Of a stretch of DNA of 64,000 nt, positions 1 through 12,724 are shown piece by piece. Source of the stretch: Tenebrio molitor (Eukaryota > Arthropoda > Insecta > Coleoptera > Tenebrionidae); assembly GCF_963966145.1 (NCBI RefSeq), contig NC_091046.1, forward strand, positions 558,001 through 622,000, given 5' to 3'. The notes under the pieces are model-generated. The model was given only the letters and a program-made list of their open reading frames with translations, was not told where the DNA came from and searched no databases. The position numbers and the translations under genes are program-made. The stretch's first letter is position 1; every line of letters starts with the position of its first letter.

Positions 1-324
1 AAAAAGTAAACCGTTTAGAACAGTGTAAAGTTTGAATTTCCCGCCGTTTGTCACAAATGACATTTGTTTATGTTTAATCGGGACATAATGAAACGTGTTT
101 TTTTTGAACAAAATGTGCCCCTAGATATGTATTTGCTTCGAGAATAGGAATCGTTAAGTAATTCTACATATTTTAATGTAAAATATTGCGAAGAAAGAAA
201 AAAAAAGAAAGATTTTTGGCTCTAAATTTTAGGTTAGCTGTCAGTATGTTCAAATTAATCTACGCTTTAAAAAAGCACAACAATTGATGGTTTCCAAAGC
301 CCAGGATTTCATTTGAACCCGCGA
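1..324. mobile_element. MITE copy, truncated by window start
   Basis: This sequence matches the element at 15427-15764 in reverse complement over roughly 300 bases with many small differences. Its right end is a variant of the same terminal repeat (TTCATTTGAACCCGCGAT) followed by TA. The left terminal repeat lies outside the window. No coding capacity is seen. Confidence 0.75.
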
Positions 325-2407
325 TATAATTTACTGTCGACAATCTAAGAACAAAATGTAGTTCCTAAAATTGCTTGTTCTCAAAGTTGGACAGTTTTGA
401 AATAATTGTAAAAGTCTTCAAACAAATATTCACATTTTCAATGTAACAATTTAAAAACAACTGAATTTTGCAAGATGGAATTTCTGTTGCACGATTGTCT
501 CCACTATCTGATCGTTTTTGACATTTTAATCAAATAAAAAAATGGCCCATTTTATCATTTCCATCGGATCAAGTAATTAACTCAGATGATTAGCAAGCGT
601 ATGGTTCCTGATCGGGTTCGTTGACAACTTTTTTTTCTTTTTTCCTTAACTGTTCGATGAACTTCTTGTAAGATAAAGATTTATCTACAAAAAATGACAT
701 CCAATCTGAGATCATCACACAAGTACCTACTACTCTATTTTGGGTCACTCTAACTGTTATCAACAGTGTCAATTTGAGTGATACGGTACGAATAAAAACA
801 TTGTTGAATACTTAAAATGTGTTACAAGTTGCGGAATGGCAAATATGATTTTGATGACCTGGATATTTTTGTAAATTAAATGTTATAAAAATGCAAATTT
901 TTCACTTTTAATTAATTAGCACAAGACCAGATCTGGTATTAAAGAATATTTAATGTGTAGAGCCGACGTTCATTTAACGTAATCGTAATTAATTAATAAA
1001 CTAAATAAAAATTCAAATGAAAGTCATATTTTATAAAGTTACGGAGACGTTGACGTTTCATTATACATAATTTCACATTCAATGTAATGCATTCGTTGCG
1101 CAAGAAAAATTTTCCACAAGTAGGTACCGCTGTCTCATTATTGTTAGTAATAAAATGAAAATTTTCTGTAGTGTACCTGGTATTTGAGAGAAATTCCGAC
1201 GATTAGTTGAAACGAGCAAAAAAAATTCAAAACATTTACTTTCTTCAACATTCTAAATTTTCTCTCAATTATTGTTGTATGTAGTTAAATTCTACAGTTA
1301 TTATTAGTCTCCCCTAACATTTTCATTATTACCATTCTCTGATAAGAAAAAACAAATCATTATAAGGTGACGCACCGAATACTTCCTGAATGAAGTAAGC
1401 TTGTGGTCAGAAGAACAATGAAGGGAGTCCTGGAATTGTCGGTTAACCGTGACAAAAAACTGAAATATGTAAATATTTTGATTAACAGGTTGCAAAATGA
1501 GCAATTTCCCTTTTCGACATAATTTTTTGTCTCCCGGTCAAGAACGTCAGAGAGGGTTAATTCGATTTTGTGGAGGACCATTATCCTCGGCACGAACCCG
1601 CCAATTATTTTTAAATTTGGAAGGAAAAACCGTCGGAATTATCGAATTATGGTCGTGTTTGTTTTACGTTTTTAAATGAAACCATCACGATGAGAAGTAA
1701 TTTGGCTCGCAAGACGAAACAGATGTGTCGTGTCGGCGTTATTAAGTAATTTCTCAGTTTGCTGTTGGTCGCAGAATGAACCTGTCAAAATTGAGCTTTC
1801 GATATTGGCGATTTTCGCGATAAGTGAAATTAAATCCGGTGTGGCGGTGATTAATAAAGAAATTGGCGGAGATGAAAGCGGAGAATTGCTTTCACAGGTA
1901 AAGTAAATATTGCGGCTGTTTGCTAGCAAATTAAATTAACTTTTTCAGACGTTCGGCGGCGGGGCGCCATTTTTATTGCGTCGATTCAAAAAAGATGAAG
2001 TAATTGATCGGAAATGTGTACAAGAGACGCGACATTCAACCTTTTGCCAAATTTAATTGGGGTTTTTCGGAGGGAAGGCTCGCCCATCTGTAAGCGCAAT
2101 TCATATTCCTCGACTTTTATATATTATTCATGAACGGAACTGCTCAACCACCCCATCTCATTCGAGTTTTTTTTTTGTTCGGTTTTATGCGATTTTAATG
2201 TGAAATATTTTTGCAGTCGTGAGGACGACACAAATTGCATCAGCGACACAGAACTCGTTTTTTTATTAATAATGACTGTTACATAAGAATCTGTTTCTAG
2301 AAATTGAGAGAATTAAATTGACATTTTTTACCCCCACTCGACCAATCGCGATGCGCCTCGACGTGCATCTGTCTCTGACGTAATAATGGCGGCTGGAGGG
2401 GAGGTAA

Positions 2408-2491
2408 TCACGTGACGAAAAAAATTAAATAGGTACGATGGGGCTGGTTGAGACGGTAATAATTGTCGTTGGATCGAGGTTATCACGTGAC
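2408..2491. promoter_or_regulatory. Pair of TCACGTGAC E-boxes
   Basis: Two identical nonamers TCACGTGAC lie at 2408-2416 and 2483-2491, 75 bases apart. Just upstream (2375-2400) are a CRE-like TGACGTAA and an ATGGCGGC element. CACGTG flanked this way is the core bound by USF/MITF/TFEB-class bHLH-ZIP factors. A promoter or enhancer role is inferred; no transcript start is visible. Confidence 0.35.
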
Positions 2492-4213
2492 AATATTAAC
2501 TCGGCCGCCTTTGATAATTCCCCGTTCCGAACAATTTTATTCGATTACGTTCCAATGTAACCTTATTACGGCAAGCGATTTGTAGAAAATTAGCGACTCG
2601 CTCGCCGTTTTCTTGGTAATAAATTCATCGGCCGGGAAAACTTGTAAATTTTAGAGGAACCATTATTATATATAATAAAATATTAACGATGATAAGACAT
2701 GAATGGAATAATAATTGGTACCTATTAAAGCTGCAGGTATGAGGAATACGTCGTAAAGTTGTTTGGTCGTTTTGTCATTTCAACATTAACATCCTCTTTG
2801 GTCGAGAGATGATTCATTCGTTGGTACCCAGGAATTTAACTCATCTAAAATTCAATTCCAACGTACCCTTGTAGGTCACGTTTAATAATTCAATGGAGGT
2901 TAATTGATCGTTCTACACTAATTTGTGCGAACTCGGCCACTCTTACTTCTTCTTCTTCGTCTCGGGAGAAGATCCAGTTCCTTTTGAAAGAATAAAGTGG
3001 ACATGAAAAGAGTTTCGTGTAAACAGGCCCGCCTCGTTATTTTTCTCTCTTCTTTCTTTTTTTGATGAGGATGATGAGATTCGTTTTTATGGTGTCGTGC
3101 AAGTTTTTCGTTTTTGATTAATTCACAATTTGTATCTACTGTGAATACCAATAAATTTGCTGGCGGCATTCGCGACGAAATTAACCGTTCTTCCTGTTCT
3201 TATTCATTGTTTTATACAATCAGTCCACCATGTCAAGTATTTATTACATGAAATTGTCGAAAACGAGCCGTGCTTGCGACTTCTCGGACGGGATAATAAA
3301 AATTCATCATCTGAATCTCTGGCTCTCTGACAGTTTATTAGACTGCGGTGGTGAGCATTTAAATAGTTCCCACTTGTATAGGCCTCTATTAGGTAATAAA
3401 CTCAGTGTGCGTTAGATAGGTAGGTATATTTTAATACAGTCGTTGTTATTAAAGGGATAATTTATACTTCCATGGCATCCATAAAACGGCCGCGTAACAC
3501 AAATTTGAAAAAAACTCCTATTTATTACCACTGCGGGAATCGACGAATTCATGATGTCCGCCCGAAAATTCGTTACAGATTCTGGTTTTATTTTGTCATT
3601 TGAAAGCGCAACACCAATAACGAGTAAGTTCGACTCGCTCACTTATCCATTATAAAAAACACTTGACCCCGGATCAAATTCGCCATCGAGTATCGCCGGC
3701 TACAAATCAATAGCTGCTGCGACTTTGTCACTGAGCTGCAAACTTGATGGGTGATTTCGTCTGGAAAAGAGGAAGACAATAAAACTTGATTCGTTTCATT
3801 ACACCGGCTAAAACTCAGAAATTATTTACGGTATTTCCACATTTGCATTTAAATCGGATCTCGACGGCATATGGCTTCACAAAAATTTGGAGTTTTCCCA
3901 TCGTCCATCTGCTGCACTCAAAAAACTAAAGTAAAAAATTGCCCTAAAAAGTTGATAGGTGACAGTCTAGTGTGCAAACGAGGTTTTTGCATAATGGGAA
4001 CCCATCTGACGCCAGATGGGGTTTCGCGAGGGGTCAAGTTTTGGCCCGTGGCGTTGCAAAAAGAGCGCTATTAATCTCGGTTAATCTTCTCATTCTCTTT
4101 AACGTAATATTGTTTCAAATTTTTATACGAAATTTACTACACGAAAATGGGCCGTTAAGTAGTTGAAGAATATCAAATATTTAAAAGGTTGAATTGTGCT
4201 AATTTTTAATAGG

Positions 4214-4430
4214 TACAGTTGGTTGCAAAAAAAACGGGAACTATCAGAATAAAATTGACACATTGAACCCTTCTTACGAGAGATAGGTTAGAATTAACGT
4301 CAAAATTCATTGACATTTTTAAAAATTATTTGATAGGTATTGTCAAGTATACAATTAATTGACAAATGGACAAAACCAAATTTACATTAGGGAAATTTTC
4401 GTTTCCAGTTTTTTTTTGCAACCAACTGTA
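4214..4430. mobile_element. Tc1/mariner-type MITE, TACAGTTGG ends
   Basis: The element has terminal inverted repeats of about 25 bases. The left end reads TACAGTTGGTTGCAAAAAAA and the right end is its near-perfect reverse complement, ending ...CCAACTGTA. The TA at each border fits a TA target duplication. The 217 bp contain no coding capacity. Confidence 0.8.
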
Positions 4431-4665
4431 CCTCGTCTCAAGGAAAAGCCAACTGATTTTCCTATTTGAATTAATTTGTTTTATCTAATCTTAACCTGAT
4501 CACGTCGTCAATGTCTAGGAATGGACATAAAGACACCTACAAAAATATTTCGGAAGATTATTTACAGCACAACATAAAACCAAAGAAATTACTTTACTGA
4601 GATTACGAAGTGACTCATTTGTACTCTGTAACGATCAGTTCGACTACAGCATTCGCATGTTAAAA

Positions 4666-5008
4666 TACAGTGTGGAACAAAATGATTTTCCTCTAGTTTG
4701 CACTACCCCTGTAAAAGTACGAAGTGCCGCTCTACGAAAAAAAGGAAGGTAGTACCTCAACCTCAAAATATAGGTACATCAAAATTCCAAATGTGTTTTA
4801 TTGCATGACTAAAATCGTTATTTTAAGGCGCTAGCATACATTTTAATCGTTTCTTAATTCATTTCAATAAATTGTAATAATTGTCAGTTTGATTGATGCC
4901 ATTTATTGACAGAACTGGATAGCTGCTTAAAAGAATAGAGCGGTGCAGGAAGATTTACATGTGAAAAAATTCCAAAGCTAGGTGAAAATCATATTGTTTC
5001 ACACTGTA
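4666..5008. mobile_element. MITE, TACAGTGTGGAACA ends
   Basis: Terminal inverted repeats of about 30 bases begin TACAGTGTGGAACAAAATGA on the left. The right end reads in reverse complement TACAGTGTGAAACAATATGA. Borders are TA...TA and the length is 343 bp. It is non-coding and Tc1/mariner-like by its CAGTG termini. Confidence 0.75.
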
Positions 5009-5488
5009 GATGGATTATAAGAAAACTGCAGCATATAATTTTTGTTTAGATATTAAGTTCAGCGACCATTTTTCCGTCAGTCTTAATTCCTACAAACATT
5101 TGATCTAAATTAGCGTAATTAAAACATCACTGTTATTCTACAAATTTTCTTTCCAACGAGTTTAAATCAAGATTTAAATGTTTTCTCTTCTAGATCCCAT
5201 TGACAAGGGAAGGACAAGGATATTTACATTAATATAATTCCCTTGATAACACTATTTCTTATATCGTCATTTATTTTGCATTACGCCCACTTTTACACGT
5301 CTAGTATTATTATTATTATTACTATCGATTCCCAGCAGTGACCGGCAGTTCACCGGCATTAGGCTGAACTTCGTCATTGCGGGTATTGTTACCAAGTAAT
5401 AACGAGCAAACTGATAATTGTATGAAGCATTGTCATCCCCAAACCCCAATCCAGCTTGATTACTGGCCATCCACCACGCTTCTGCTGT

Positions 5489-5710
5489 TATAGTTTTCCC
5501 ATTTATAATTTGGTTTTATGGCAGTGCAATTGTAATTATTAGGGGCTGGGGTTGTGGTTTTGGCGATAGTGAAGATATTGTAACCTGCTCAGACAACAGA
5601 CCTTCTTTTACAGTCCTAGGATTTATGGCGGTAGTTGCCTATTGTCGGGGTATTTAACACCCTTACAACAGGGCTGGTAGTAAAACCAAATTATAAATGG
5701 GAAAACTATA
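5489..5710. repeat. Foldback repeat with 30-bp perfect arms
   Basis: The arms 5489-5518 and 5681-5710 are perfect reverse complements over 30 bases (start TATAGTTTTCCCATTTATAA), separated by 162 bases. Such a structure is typical of a young short foldback element or MITE. The outer boundaries are uncertain because similarity stops abruptly at both sides of the arms. Confidence 0.75.
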
Positions 5711-6417
5711 CTCAAATAATATTTATTGTTACCGTCAAACTGTCCAAGAGACTTAACGACAATAAAACAGGTCCCTAACGGATGTTCGTTAGCTAAAGTT
5801 TGTTTTATGATATTTGAGGACTCGCTCCAGGACTCATAAGAAGGAGGTGGGTAATTGTCACAATCTAGTTCTTGTTTTATTTTTGTCTAAGAAAGTGTAC
5901 GCAAAATATCCATTCATATAGGCTTTGGCACAAATCAATCGAAACCTCGTGTAATGATCTGATTTCTTGGGGTTGTGCTACCTGAAGGGGAGCCACCTAC
6001 TCCATCCACTTCTAGGGTAACTCTAGAATACCTCGTATTCCAAATATCAAAATGTACATCGTTTATGCAAGACTAAACGATGACTATCGTTGTTTTTATT
6101 AATTTTTTTGTTCGACACTGTCAGAATTTGAGAATTTTCTCCTGTGTGAACGGATTTTGATAAATTTGACAACTTGTCAAAACGAAACATCAAGCTAATT
6201 TTAGAGATTTTCAGCGATTTGGAGCCTTTGGGGGGCTCGTCGAACAAAAAAACGTTGTATTCAACTCGTGGACCTTTAAAACTCTCGTTTCACTCGAGTT
6301 TTAAACTGGCCCACTCATGCCAAAAAAAGCCCAAATTACACACGAACTCGTTAAATAAACTACTATTTTCTAATTTGTGATATGTCATTTTAGTTGTCAA
6401 ACGTGCTTCATTTAATA

Positions 6418-6470
6418 ACTAGTGTTAAAAAGTGACATTATATTATCACTAGTGTTAAAAAGTGACATTA
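6418..6470. repeat. Two-copy 30-bp tandem repeat
   Basis: The 23-mer beginning ACTAGTGTTAAAAAGTGACA occurs at 6418 and again at 6448, a period of 30 bases. The copies are identical over 23 bases, so the duplication is recent or under conversion. No function is apparent. Confidence 0.8.
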
Positions 6471-9400
6471 GTGGTATTATCTATCCCGGAAAATTATTAT
6501 TAAAATAGCAGATTTAAACAGGATTTTAATCAGAATGTGTGCTTTTCGTAACTAAATTAGAAAAAATCTTGTATGAAACACGTAGCAAAATGGCTATTTT
6601 TTGCACACACCATCGTTGACGCTCGTGGTCCAATTGTCATATCTAATGCAAAAAAGACGCTCATTTTGCAATTAGTTGCATAAATAGCTACTTTAATAAT
6701 GTTATCATAAGTATAATGATATTAAAATTAAATAAACCTGGTACATATTTTAAATCCACTGGTTTATTCAAATTGAAGAAAATAGAAAATCCGAAATTAT
6801 GATTGTTATTTCTGTATCTGTATTTCTGTATTTATAAACGCTTCAACCTTTTTTTTTATTTATCCAAAAATTATTCCCCAAAACTTTTATTTTTTTGTAA
6901 TAAAATATTTAATTTAATTTAATAAAAATCTCCATGCTTACTCCTTGATTTTTTTTCAAAAGCACTTGAACCTATACAGTTTTTTAACTCAAATAATCTG
7001 GAATTTAACGGGAGCATAAACCCGGAAAACATCCTCGTTGGATAACCGCCGAATAAGCTATTAATCGCTGATCGCACACGCACATTTTCTAATGCCGTTC
7101 GCATTTTTGCGAATGACCCGGATTATTCCGGCATAGATCTCCGGGCGAATCCGTGCAGCCGAACAGAAACGCCCTATTATTAGACTGGTTACCATGAATC
7201 GGTTATTGATTCAACAAGGATACAAACTCGTAAAATCCGTGACACTCTGATAAAAACTGTCCAGCACACGTATCTACATGTACGCACATGCGAACGGCTC
7301 CTACGAATTAATAAGAAGGAAATATGTCACGGTACACGATTCCACTAACACAAATTACGAACGTAACAGGTGTGGCTTATATATTCCTCGACTTCTAACG
7401 AAAGTGAAATGGAATTTGAGAAAATGAAGCATTAGCCGGAGTCGATGTTGTTATTACGTCTATGTAATCTAATAACATTGCGGTGCGCAGAAGAGAGGCG
7501 TTGGCACAATTTCTAACAGGTTGCCATCGAATCCGGTGCGGAATCTAATACACAACGAATTTTTTTCCAGCCAGTTCTGTTATTATTTTCTTGTTAATTT
7601 TGCAACGTTACTTCACGGATAATTTGAGGAGAAAATTGGGTTTTAATTGTAATAAATCACTTCCGTTTGCGCAAGACGTTCGAAGTTCATTGCTTTTGTT
7701 CACATCATAATCGCCGACGACAATTAAAAAACTTTTTTTTCTCTTCTAATTTATCACCCGGATTCGACTTATTAATCGTTAATCGGACGATTCTCCTTTT
7801 ATGTGGGATTCAATCTCGGTTTTATCTCCTCTCTATCAGATTTTCGCTGCATTTTACCGTTTTTAGTTTCGAGGGTCGGTTTTAAAGAGCGTTTTACAAC
7901 CCCGATCGGACGATTCGGCATTATCACCGTTTTGTTGGTAGTCCGAATGGGAATATTTGCTTCTAAACTGTTTTCTCTCAAGATAATACAAGGTAGAATT
8001 TTTTCATTACCCAGCAATTATCATGTCTTCTGTTGTCGTAATAAATAATTAAGTGTTTGCACAGAAATCGGAATGTAATGGCAGATGACATTGAATTTTA
8101 AAATAATTGGCCTGCGAATAAGTGGCTACCGAGGAGCAATTTTCATATAATAGGTGGCCCTCGAGAACTCGTTGAAACATGCGAAAAATAAAGAAAAAAA
8201 AAACATTCATCATGTCGACATCGTTCAGCAACAATGGAGAAGAATTTGATGGAGAAAAAAATGTGGAAGCGAAAACTGATGACTTGTAACATCCAATGTG
8301 TGTTAATTGCTGCTGGTGTGACAGTAACGAAGGTCATACAATTTTTCATGTGGCGACCTTGTCTACATTAATGATCGCTAACATTTACTAATTACGGTTA
8401 AACAAATGTTGCTAATAGAAAAATATTTTTACGTGGACGATGACGTTAAAAGAATTTACACCGTTCTGTGGGCGCGTCACATTTAACGCTTCATTTTGGA
8501 TTTGAAATTCCGCTTGAAATTGTCGACTTCGTGTCATCCGTCAAGATAAATAATCACTAATTAAAGATTTAATTAAGGAAATTCCAAATTTGTCCGTTTC
8601 CGCTCGATAAAGTGATTCTTTCATCGATCGACCACGAGCTTTAGAACTCGTCATTTAAATACGACTGCCTGAAATAAATAAACAGGAAGGCGTTCAACAT
8701 GCAGAATATATTTATTTCCGCGAAGCTAACTCCAATTATCATAATCCACATAGGTAGGAAAAGACAAATCAATATTATGGTCGATCATAATCAGACTATA
8801 ACTGTAGACATATTTGCATGAAGCTCGCGGTATAAATCATGTTTTGTTTTTAATTCTTGAGAAAATAGATAATAAGAGGTGCGCTCTGTTGCGAGACATT
8901 TCACCGGTTTTAATTACGAGCGCTTCTAATCTCTTTTAGCGTTGCCATTTTAATGAAGTCAGTTTGAAGTTGCAAATGAATAATGAAAGGACTGGATAGA
9001 GAAAGACCGAAGGAGCGGATAATTCGACGGTTTTCTGTTTATTACGTCTGGCTTCGATCAAAAATTTCCTCGAGAGACGAGACCGCACCATCTCCACCCC
9101 CCGCAGAAAATCGCCATTAATCCTCTCTTCGGTCACGCTGTCTACTTCCAGAGAGTCTCGTGTCGTAGAGAGTGGTAATTATCCGCTCTCGGAATTATAT
9201 TTTTCAATCGTTTAAAGACGTACAATAAAAAAGCAACACGAAAAATCTCGAGAGGTTGTCCTTTGGTGGACGTGGGAAAAACAGAAACTTAGGCGACTGT
9301 GATTCCTCACCGGCAATTTTTGCCTCGAGAGGAAATAATCAACTCTTTAATTTACCTACAAATTGCACGTTTTATCCGATTACGTAAACTCCCCCGACCT

Positions 9401-10319
9401 TGAACCTGGTGTTATCCCATCAGTCGTCGGGGTCGTGACATTGACGGATTTTCGACTGTACGAGTACACCTAAAGTAAACCTGTTATCGATTGTGGGTGG
9501 ACGAAGTGAATGATTAGCCGCGTGGGATCTTCGTGCATCCGCTAATGGAAACCATTCAACACGCCGAACGAAGAATTTCCGCAAGTTTTATTTGTTCGCC
9601 AGGAAATCAATCAGACGCGATTTTCTTTTCGGACGAAGAGCAGGTGGCCGGACATCAAATAGTCGCAGTAACGAAGTAAGCTGAAGTAAAAAGTCCAAGT
9701 TTCGCAATTCTAAGAGACATCATTTTCGGACGTGGTTTTGTTGATGGAATAGACGCGACGAGCCTGAGAAGGCAGCGAATGCGGTTCTTGGATGAAGAAA
9801 CAAAGTGGTCGGCAAATTTAATACCGTTCACTTTAAAAAATAATTATTGTCAGTTGGTCAGTTTTATCGTGCTCAAGAAAAATGTGTGTATGTGAGCATG
9901 AAAAACAATTTTTAAGCAAGTTGTTTCAAAGAAAAAGGTTCAAACCCGGGAAAGTTTTCGATACAAATAATATGTATAAAATGTAAATCCTTCGTAAACT
10001 TTCTACACAAGAAAAAATCTGAAGTGATTTAATTTTTTCCCGGGGATGTTTAAATTTAAAAATATGCTGTAAATGTTTCATATTTTAAATGTCCATAACT
10101 GAATAGCAAATTATTTAAAAATAAATATGAAATCGTTAACTAAATTTCTTTTTAATAACGAGATCTCAGAAAATTGAAAGTCTTCTTTTATAAAATAAAT
10201 ACCAATAAAATTTCTCGTGTATTGTATTGTAAGTATTGGACAAATAATTTGTTTTAACTACGTACACAATTTTATTATTTTTCTAAATATTTAAAAATCT
10301 GCTTTATTATTATTTTACA

Positions 10320-10780
10320 TACAGGATTATTCACGAGAGGGTTACTTCTGATTTTTTTGCCGCAACCAACAATACCAATGGCACAAACTACTGAATCAAA
10401 TGTATTATTTCTTAAACTAGAAATCAAAGTAAGTTGGATAGATTTGTTAGAAATGTCAGACTGACAGAAAACCTGTATTTAATCAAAACTCAACAAATAA
10501 ATGAACAAATCAAATTAATGTAAAAGGTGTTCGAAGTATCTTTCCACACTCTCCATAAATGATGATCATGTCAGTCCTTTCATCGTTATTGTAAAATAGT
10601 TATTTTTCGAATTGACTTGATTTTTTGCATGCATGAGATATGATACAAAACTAAGAGCCATCCTGGATTTGGTTATAATTACATATTTTCAAAATTTGAG
10701 ATCAAGAAGTTGTTGCAATATGTATAATGGGTTGCGGCAAAAAGAAATTCAGAAGTAACTCTCTCGTGAATAACCCTGTA
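10320..10780. mobile_element. MITE with ACAGG-TTATTCACGAG ends
   Basis: Terminal inverted repeats of about 45 bases: the left end begins TACAGGATTATTCACGAGAG. The right end in reverse complement begins TACAGGGTTATTCACGAGAG. The borders carry TA. The length is 461 bp with no coding capacity. The end motif (CAGG-T-ATT-CACGAG) recurs in elements at 22603-23044 and 49675-49848, and in a solo end at 22181-22235, so these form one end-related group. Confidence 0.85.
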
Positions 10781-10882
10781 TAAAGAAATGACGATGAATT
10801 GTGAACTAATTCTGGACGTTAATAACCTTTTCCGTTGACCGCTTGTTAATTTCAATATTAATGAATTATTTTGTCTAAATTA

Positions 10883-10913
10883 TAGTGTATTAATGGACCT
10901 CATTAATACACTA
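10883..10913. repeat. Perfect hairpin, 13-bp arms
   Basis: The sequence TAGTGTATTAATG is followed by the 5-base loop GACCT and then its exact reverse complement. It lies in non-coding DNA about 100 bases outside the MITE at 10320-10780. Its role is unknown; it may be the core of a decayed foldback. Confidence 0.7.
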
Positions 10914-11387
10914 TTTTTCATTAATCAACGATTTTTGCGATTTTGACGTTTTGATTAAATTTTGATGTATAAACAACCTCGAACATGCATTGTTTGTACT
11001 TACCAACACTGCAGCAGGTAGTGCAGCAGGTTTTTCTATAGTTTATAGCTCCATAACTGCACAATTACAAATTCACTTTTTCAAAAACCGACCTTTTTGG
11101 TTATAATTCGCATGTCATATTTTTCAAAGGTAACTAGGTGGTTTCCTTAGCAACCGTGATTTTTACGTGAAATTGAATGTGAATGGAGTTGACGTCTTCT
11201 TACACTCTTTGTGGAAAAGTAAATAGAAAGTGTTGAAAAATTTTTAAATGGCCTACCCTGAGGACAAAAAAAGAATGAAGGTATTTATAAGGTGTTATCT
11301 TTATGGAAAAAATTGGCTTTAATTTCAAAATTTGTCACCAAAAAAACAAGTTTGCGGTCAACGAAAAAATTTTGTAATCAACTCTTT

Positions 11388-11487
11388 TGTTAATGGGCGA
11401 TTAATAATCTCAACTATTAAAGCCACTCACTCGCTACACTCGTTCGTGCTTTAAACAGTTTCGATTATTAATCGCCTTCATTAACAA
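11388..11487. repeat. Short foldback element
   Basis: The arms (left TTGTTAATGGGCGATTAATA at 11388; the reverse complement ends near 11487) differ by only a couple of bases. The roughly 50-base loop contains a CACTCGCTACACTCGTTCGTG-like stretch, similar in style to the loops near 6620 and 37165. Confidence 0.65.
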
Positions 11488-11714
11488 ACTAGTTTATTAA
11501 ATAACTATTAACTTAATTATTATTAAGGAAGAAATCATTTTTTATACGTAAAATCAAGGCGGTCTCAAGTTACAGGCCAGGACACTGGCTGTGTTGCCAC
11601 ATTCCCTGGTAGGCCATTCCATGACCTACGATGTTCCAAAAATTTTGAAACGAATTCGACATTTAAAATAAATTTTGACAAGTCCTTGGACAAATTCGTC
11701 AAACTGAATTAAAA

Positions 11715-11939
11715 ATGTCATTTAAGTGTTGCCTACCAAATTGCAACTCAAATTATGCGTCTTCTTCTTCAAATTAAGTAGGTAGCTAAATACTTTTATT
11801 TAAGTTTCCATCAAATGAGCAAACGAAGCCAATTTGGAAATAGATTTTAAAAATCGAAGAGTGAAGAATTCGCAAAAGTAGCTATGCTTGTGCTAAAGAT
11901 TTTAGCGGAACAGTTATCAATGGGGACAAAATGAAGTGA
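11715..11939 (+). pseudogene. THAP zinc-finger domain relic
   Basis: A reading beginning at the ATG at 11715 gives MSFKCCLPNCNSNY, which has the CxxxxC start of a THAP zinc finger. After an in-frame stop, the continuation reads FKFPSNEQTKPIWK, as expected for the FKFP...W segment of the domain. A third piece near 11890 reads CAKDFSG, corresponding to the C-terminal C-x2-[HD]F part. Stops and frameshifts separate the three pieces, so it is not translatable. THAP domains occur in host regulators and in P-element-type transposases. Given the mobile-DNA-rich setting a transposon origin is likely, but I recognise no transposase core downstream. Confidence 0.6.
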
Positions 11940-12489
11940 CTTGTGCTAAACGCGGTGCCAATAACTTCTAATTACGAAGAAATTACACTTTGGGAAGAAA
12001 CAATCAAAATTAGTAATGACGACACAATCACTAGAGGAAATCTTTTGGTTTTAAAAACGAATATTGAAATGAGACTGGGAAGCAAGTTACAAGAAATGGG
12101 ATGGGATTTAGGCAATGGGGAGAACAAAATTGTTATATTTAAGTTGGAAATGCCCACCTCACGTTAGTTTATAACCAAACAGTTTCAATAGTCCGGAACA
12201 CAGCAGAGCATCTGAAATATTATCAGTAATGAGCACCGTTATTTTTCTGTCCCTAAGGTGGTTTTAAACTACATATATGTTACAATGCGATTACGCATTT
12301 TTGAACTGTCGTAAAATTAGATCACTCATATTTGACAAATGTAAATACAATGACAGGTTTAGTGGATTTCGATTTTTTTCACTAAATGTTGGTGAAGCAA
12401 TGTTGTCAGACTGTGGTAGGCCATTCCATAGCACACTGCCTTTGGTCAGTGTCATGGCCTGGTAAATGTAGATCGCCTTGGTAAAATGC

Positions 12490-12724
12490 ATTCACGTTGT
12501 TTTGGCAGAATGGGATTCCATGGAAACTTTGTATGTATTTAATTTGGTAGTAAAGCTGTCTGTTGAAATAGAAGAATACTCAGACATCGCGGGAAATTCA
12601 GCAACATGTTATGTTCATTTTGGTAGGTCCGCATGTCAGACACTTTAGTGACGGAAGGCAAACAGTGTGTTCAACGATAAAAAAAATAAATCATGGTCTC
12701 CCATTATAGCAAAACAACGTGAAC
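12490..12724. mobile_element. MITE, TTCACGTTGTTTTG arms
   Basis: Imperfect inverted repeats of about 33 bases: the left arm begins TTCACGTTGTTTTGGCAGAA. The right arm in reverse complement begins TTCACGTTGTTTTGCTATAA. The span is about 235 bp and non-coding. It lies 0.6 kb downstream of the THAP relic. Whether it is an end of the same larger element is unknown. Confidence 0.65.

Noticed and set aside
3998..4022. Small palindrome AACCCATCTG...CAGATGGGGTT
   Set aside because: The arms are only about 10 bases in non-coding DNA; it could easily be chance.
9937..9952. GGTTCAAACCC, tRNA B-box-like
   Set aside because: No A box, acceptor stem or cloverleaf can be formed with the surrounding sequence.
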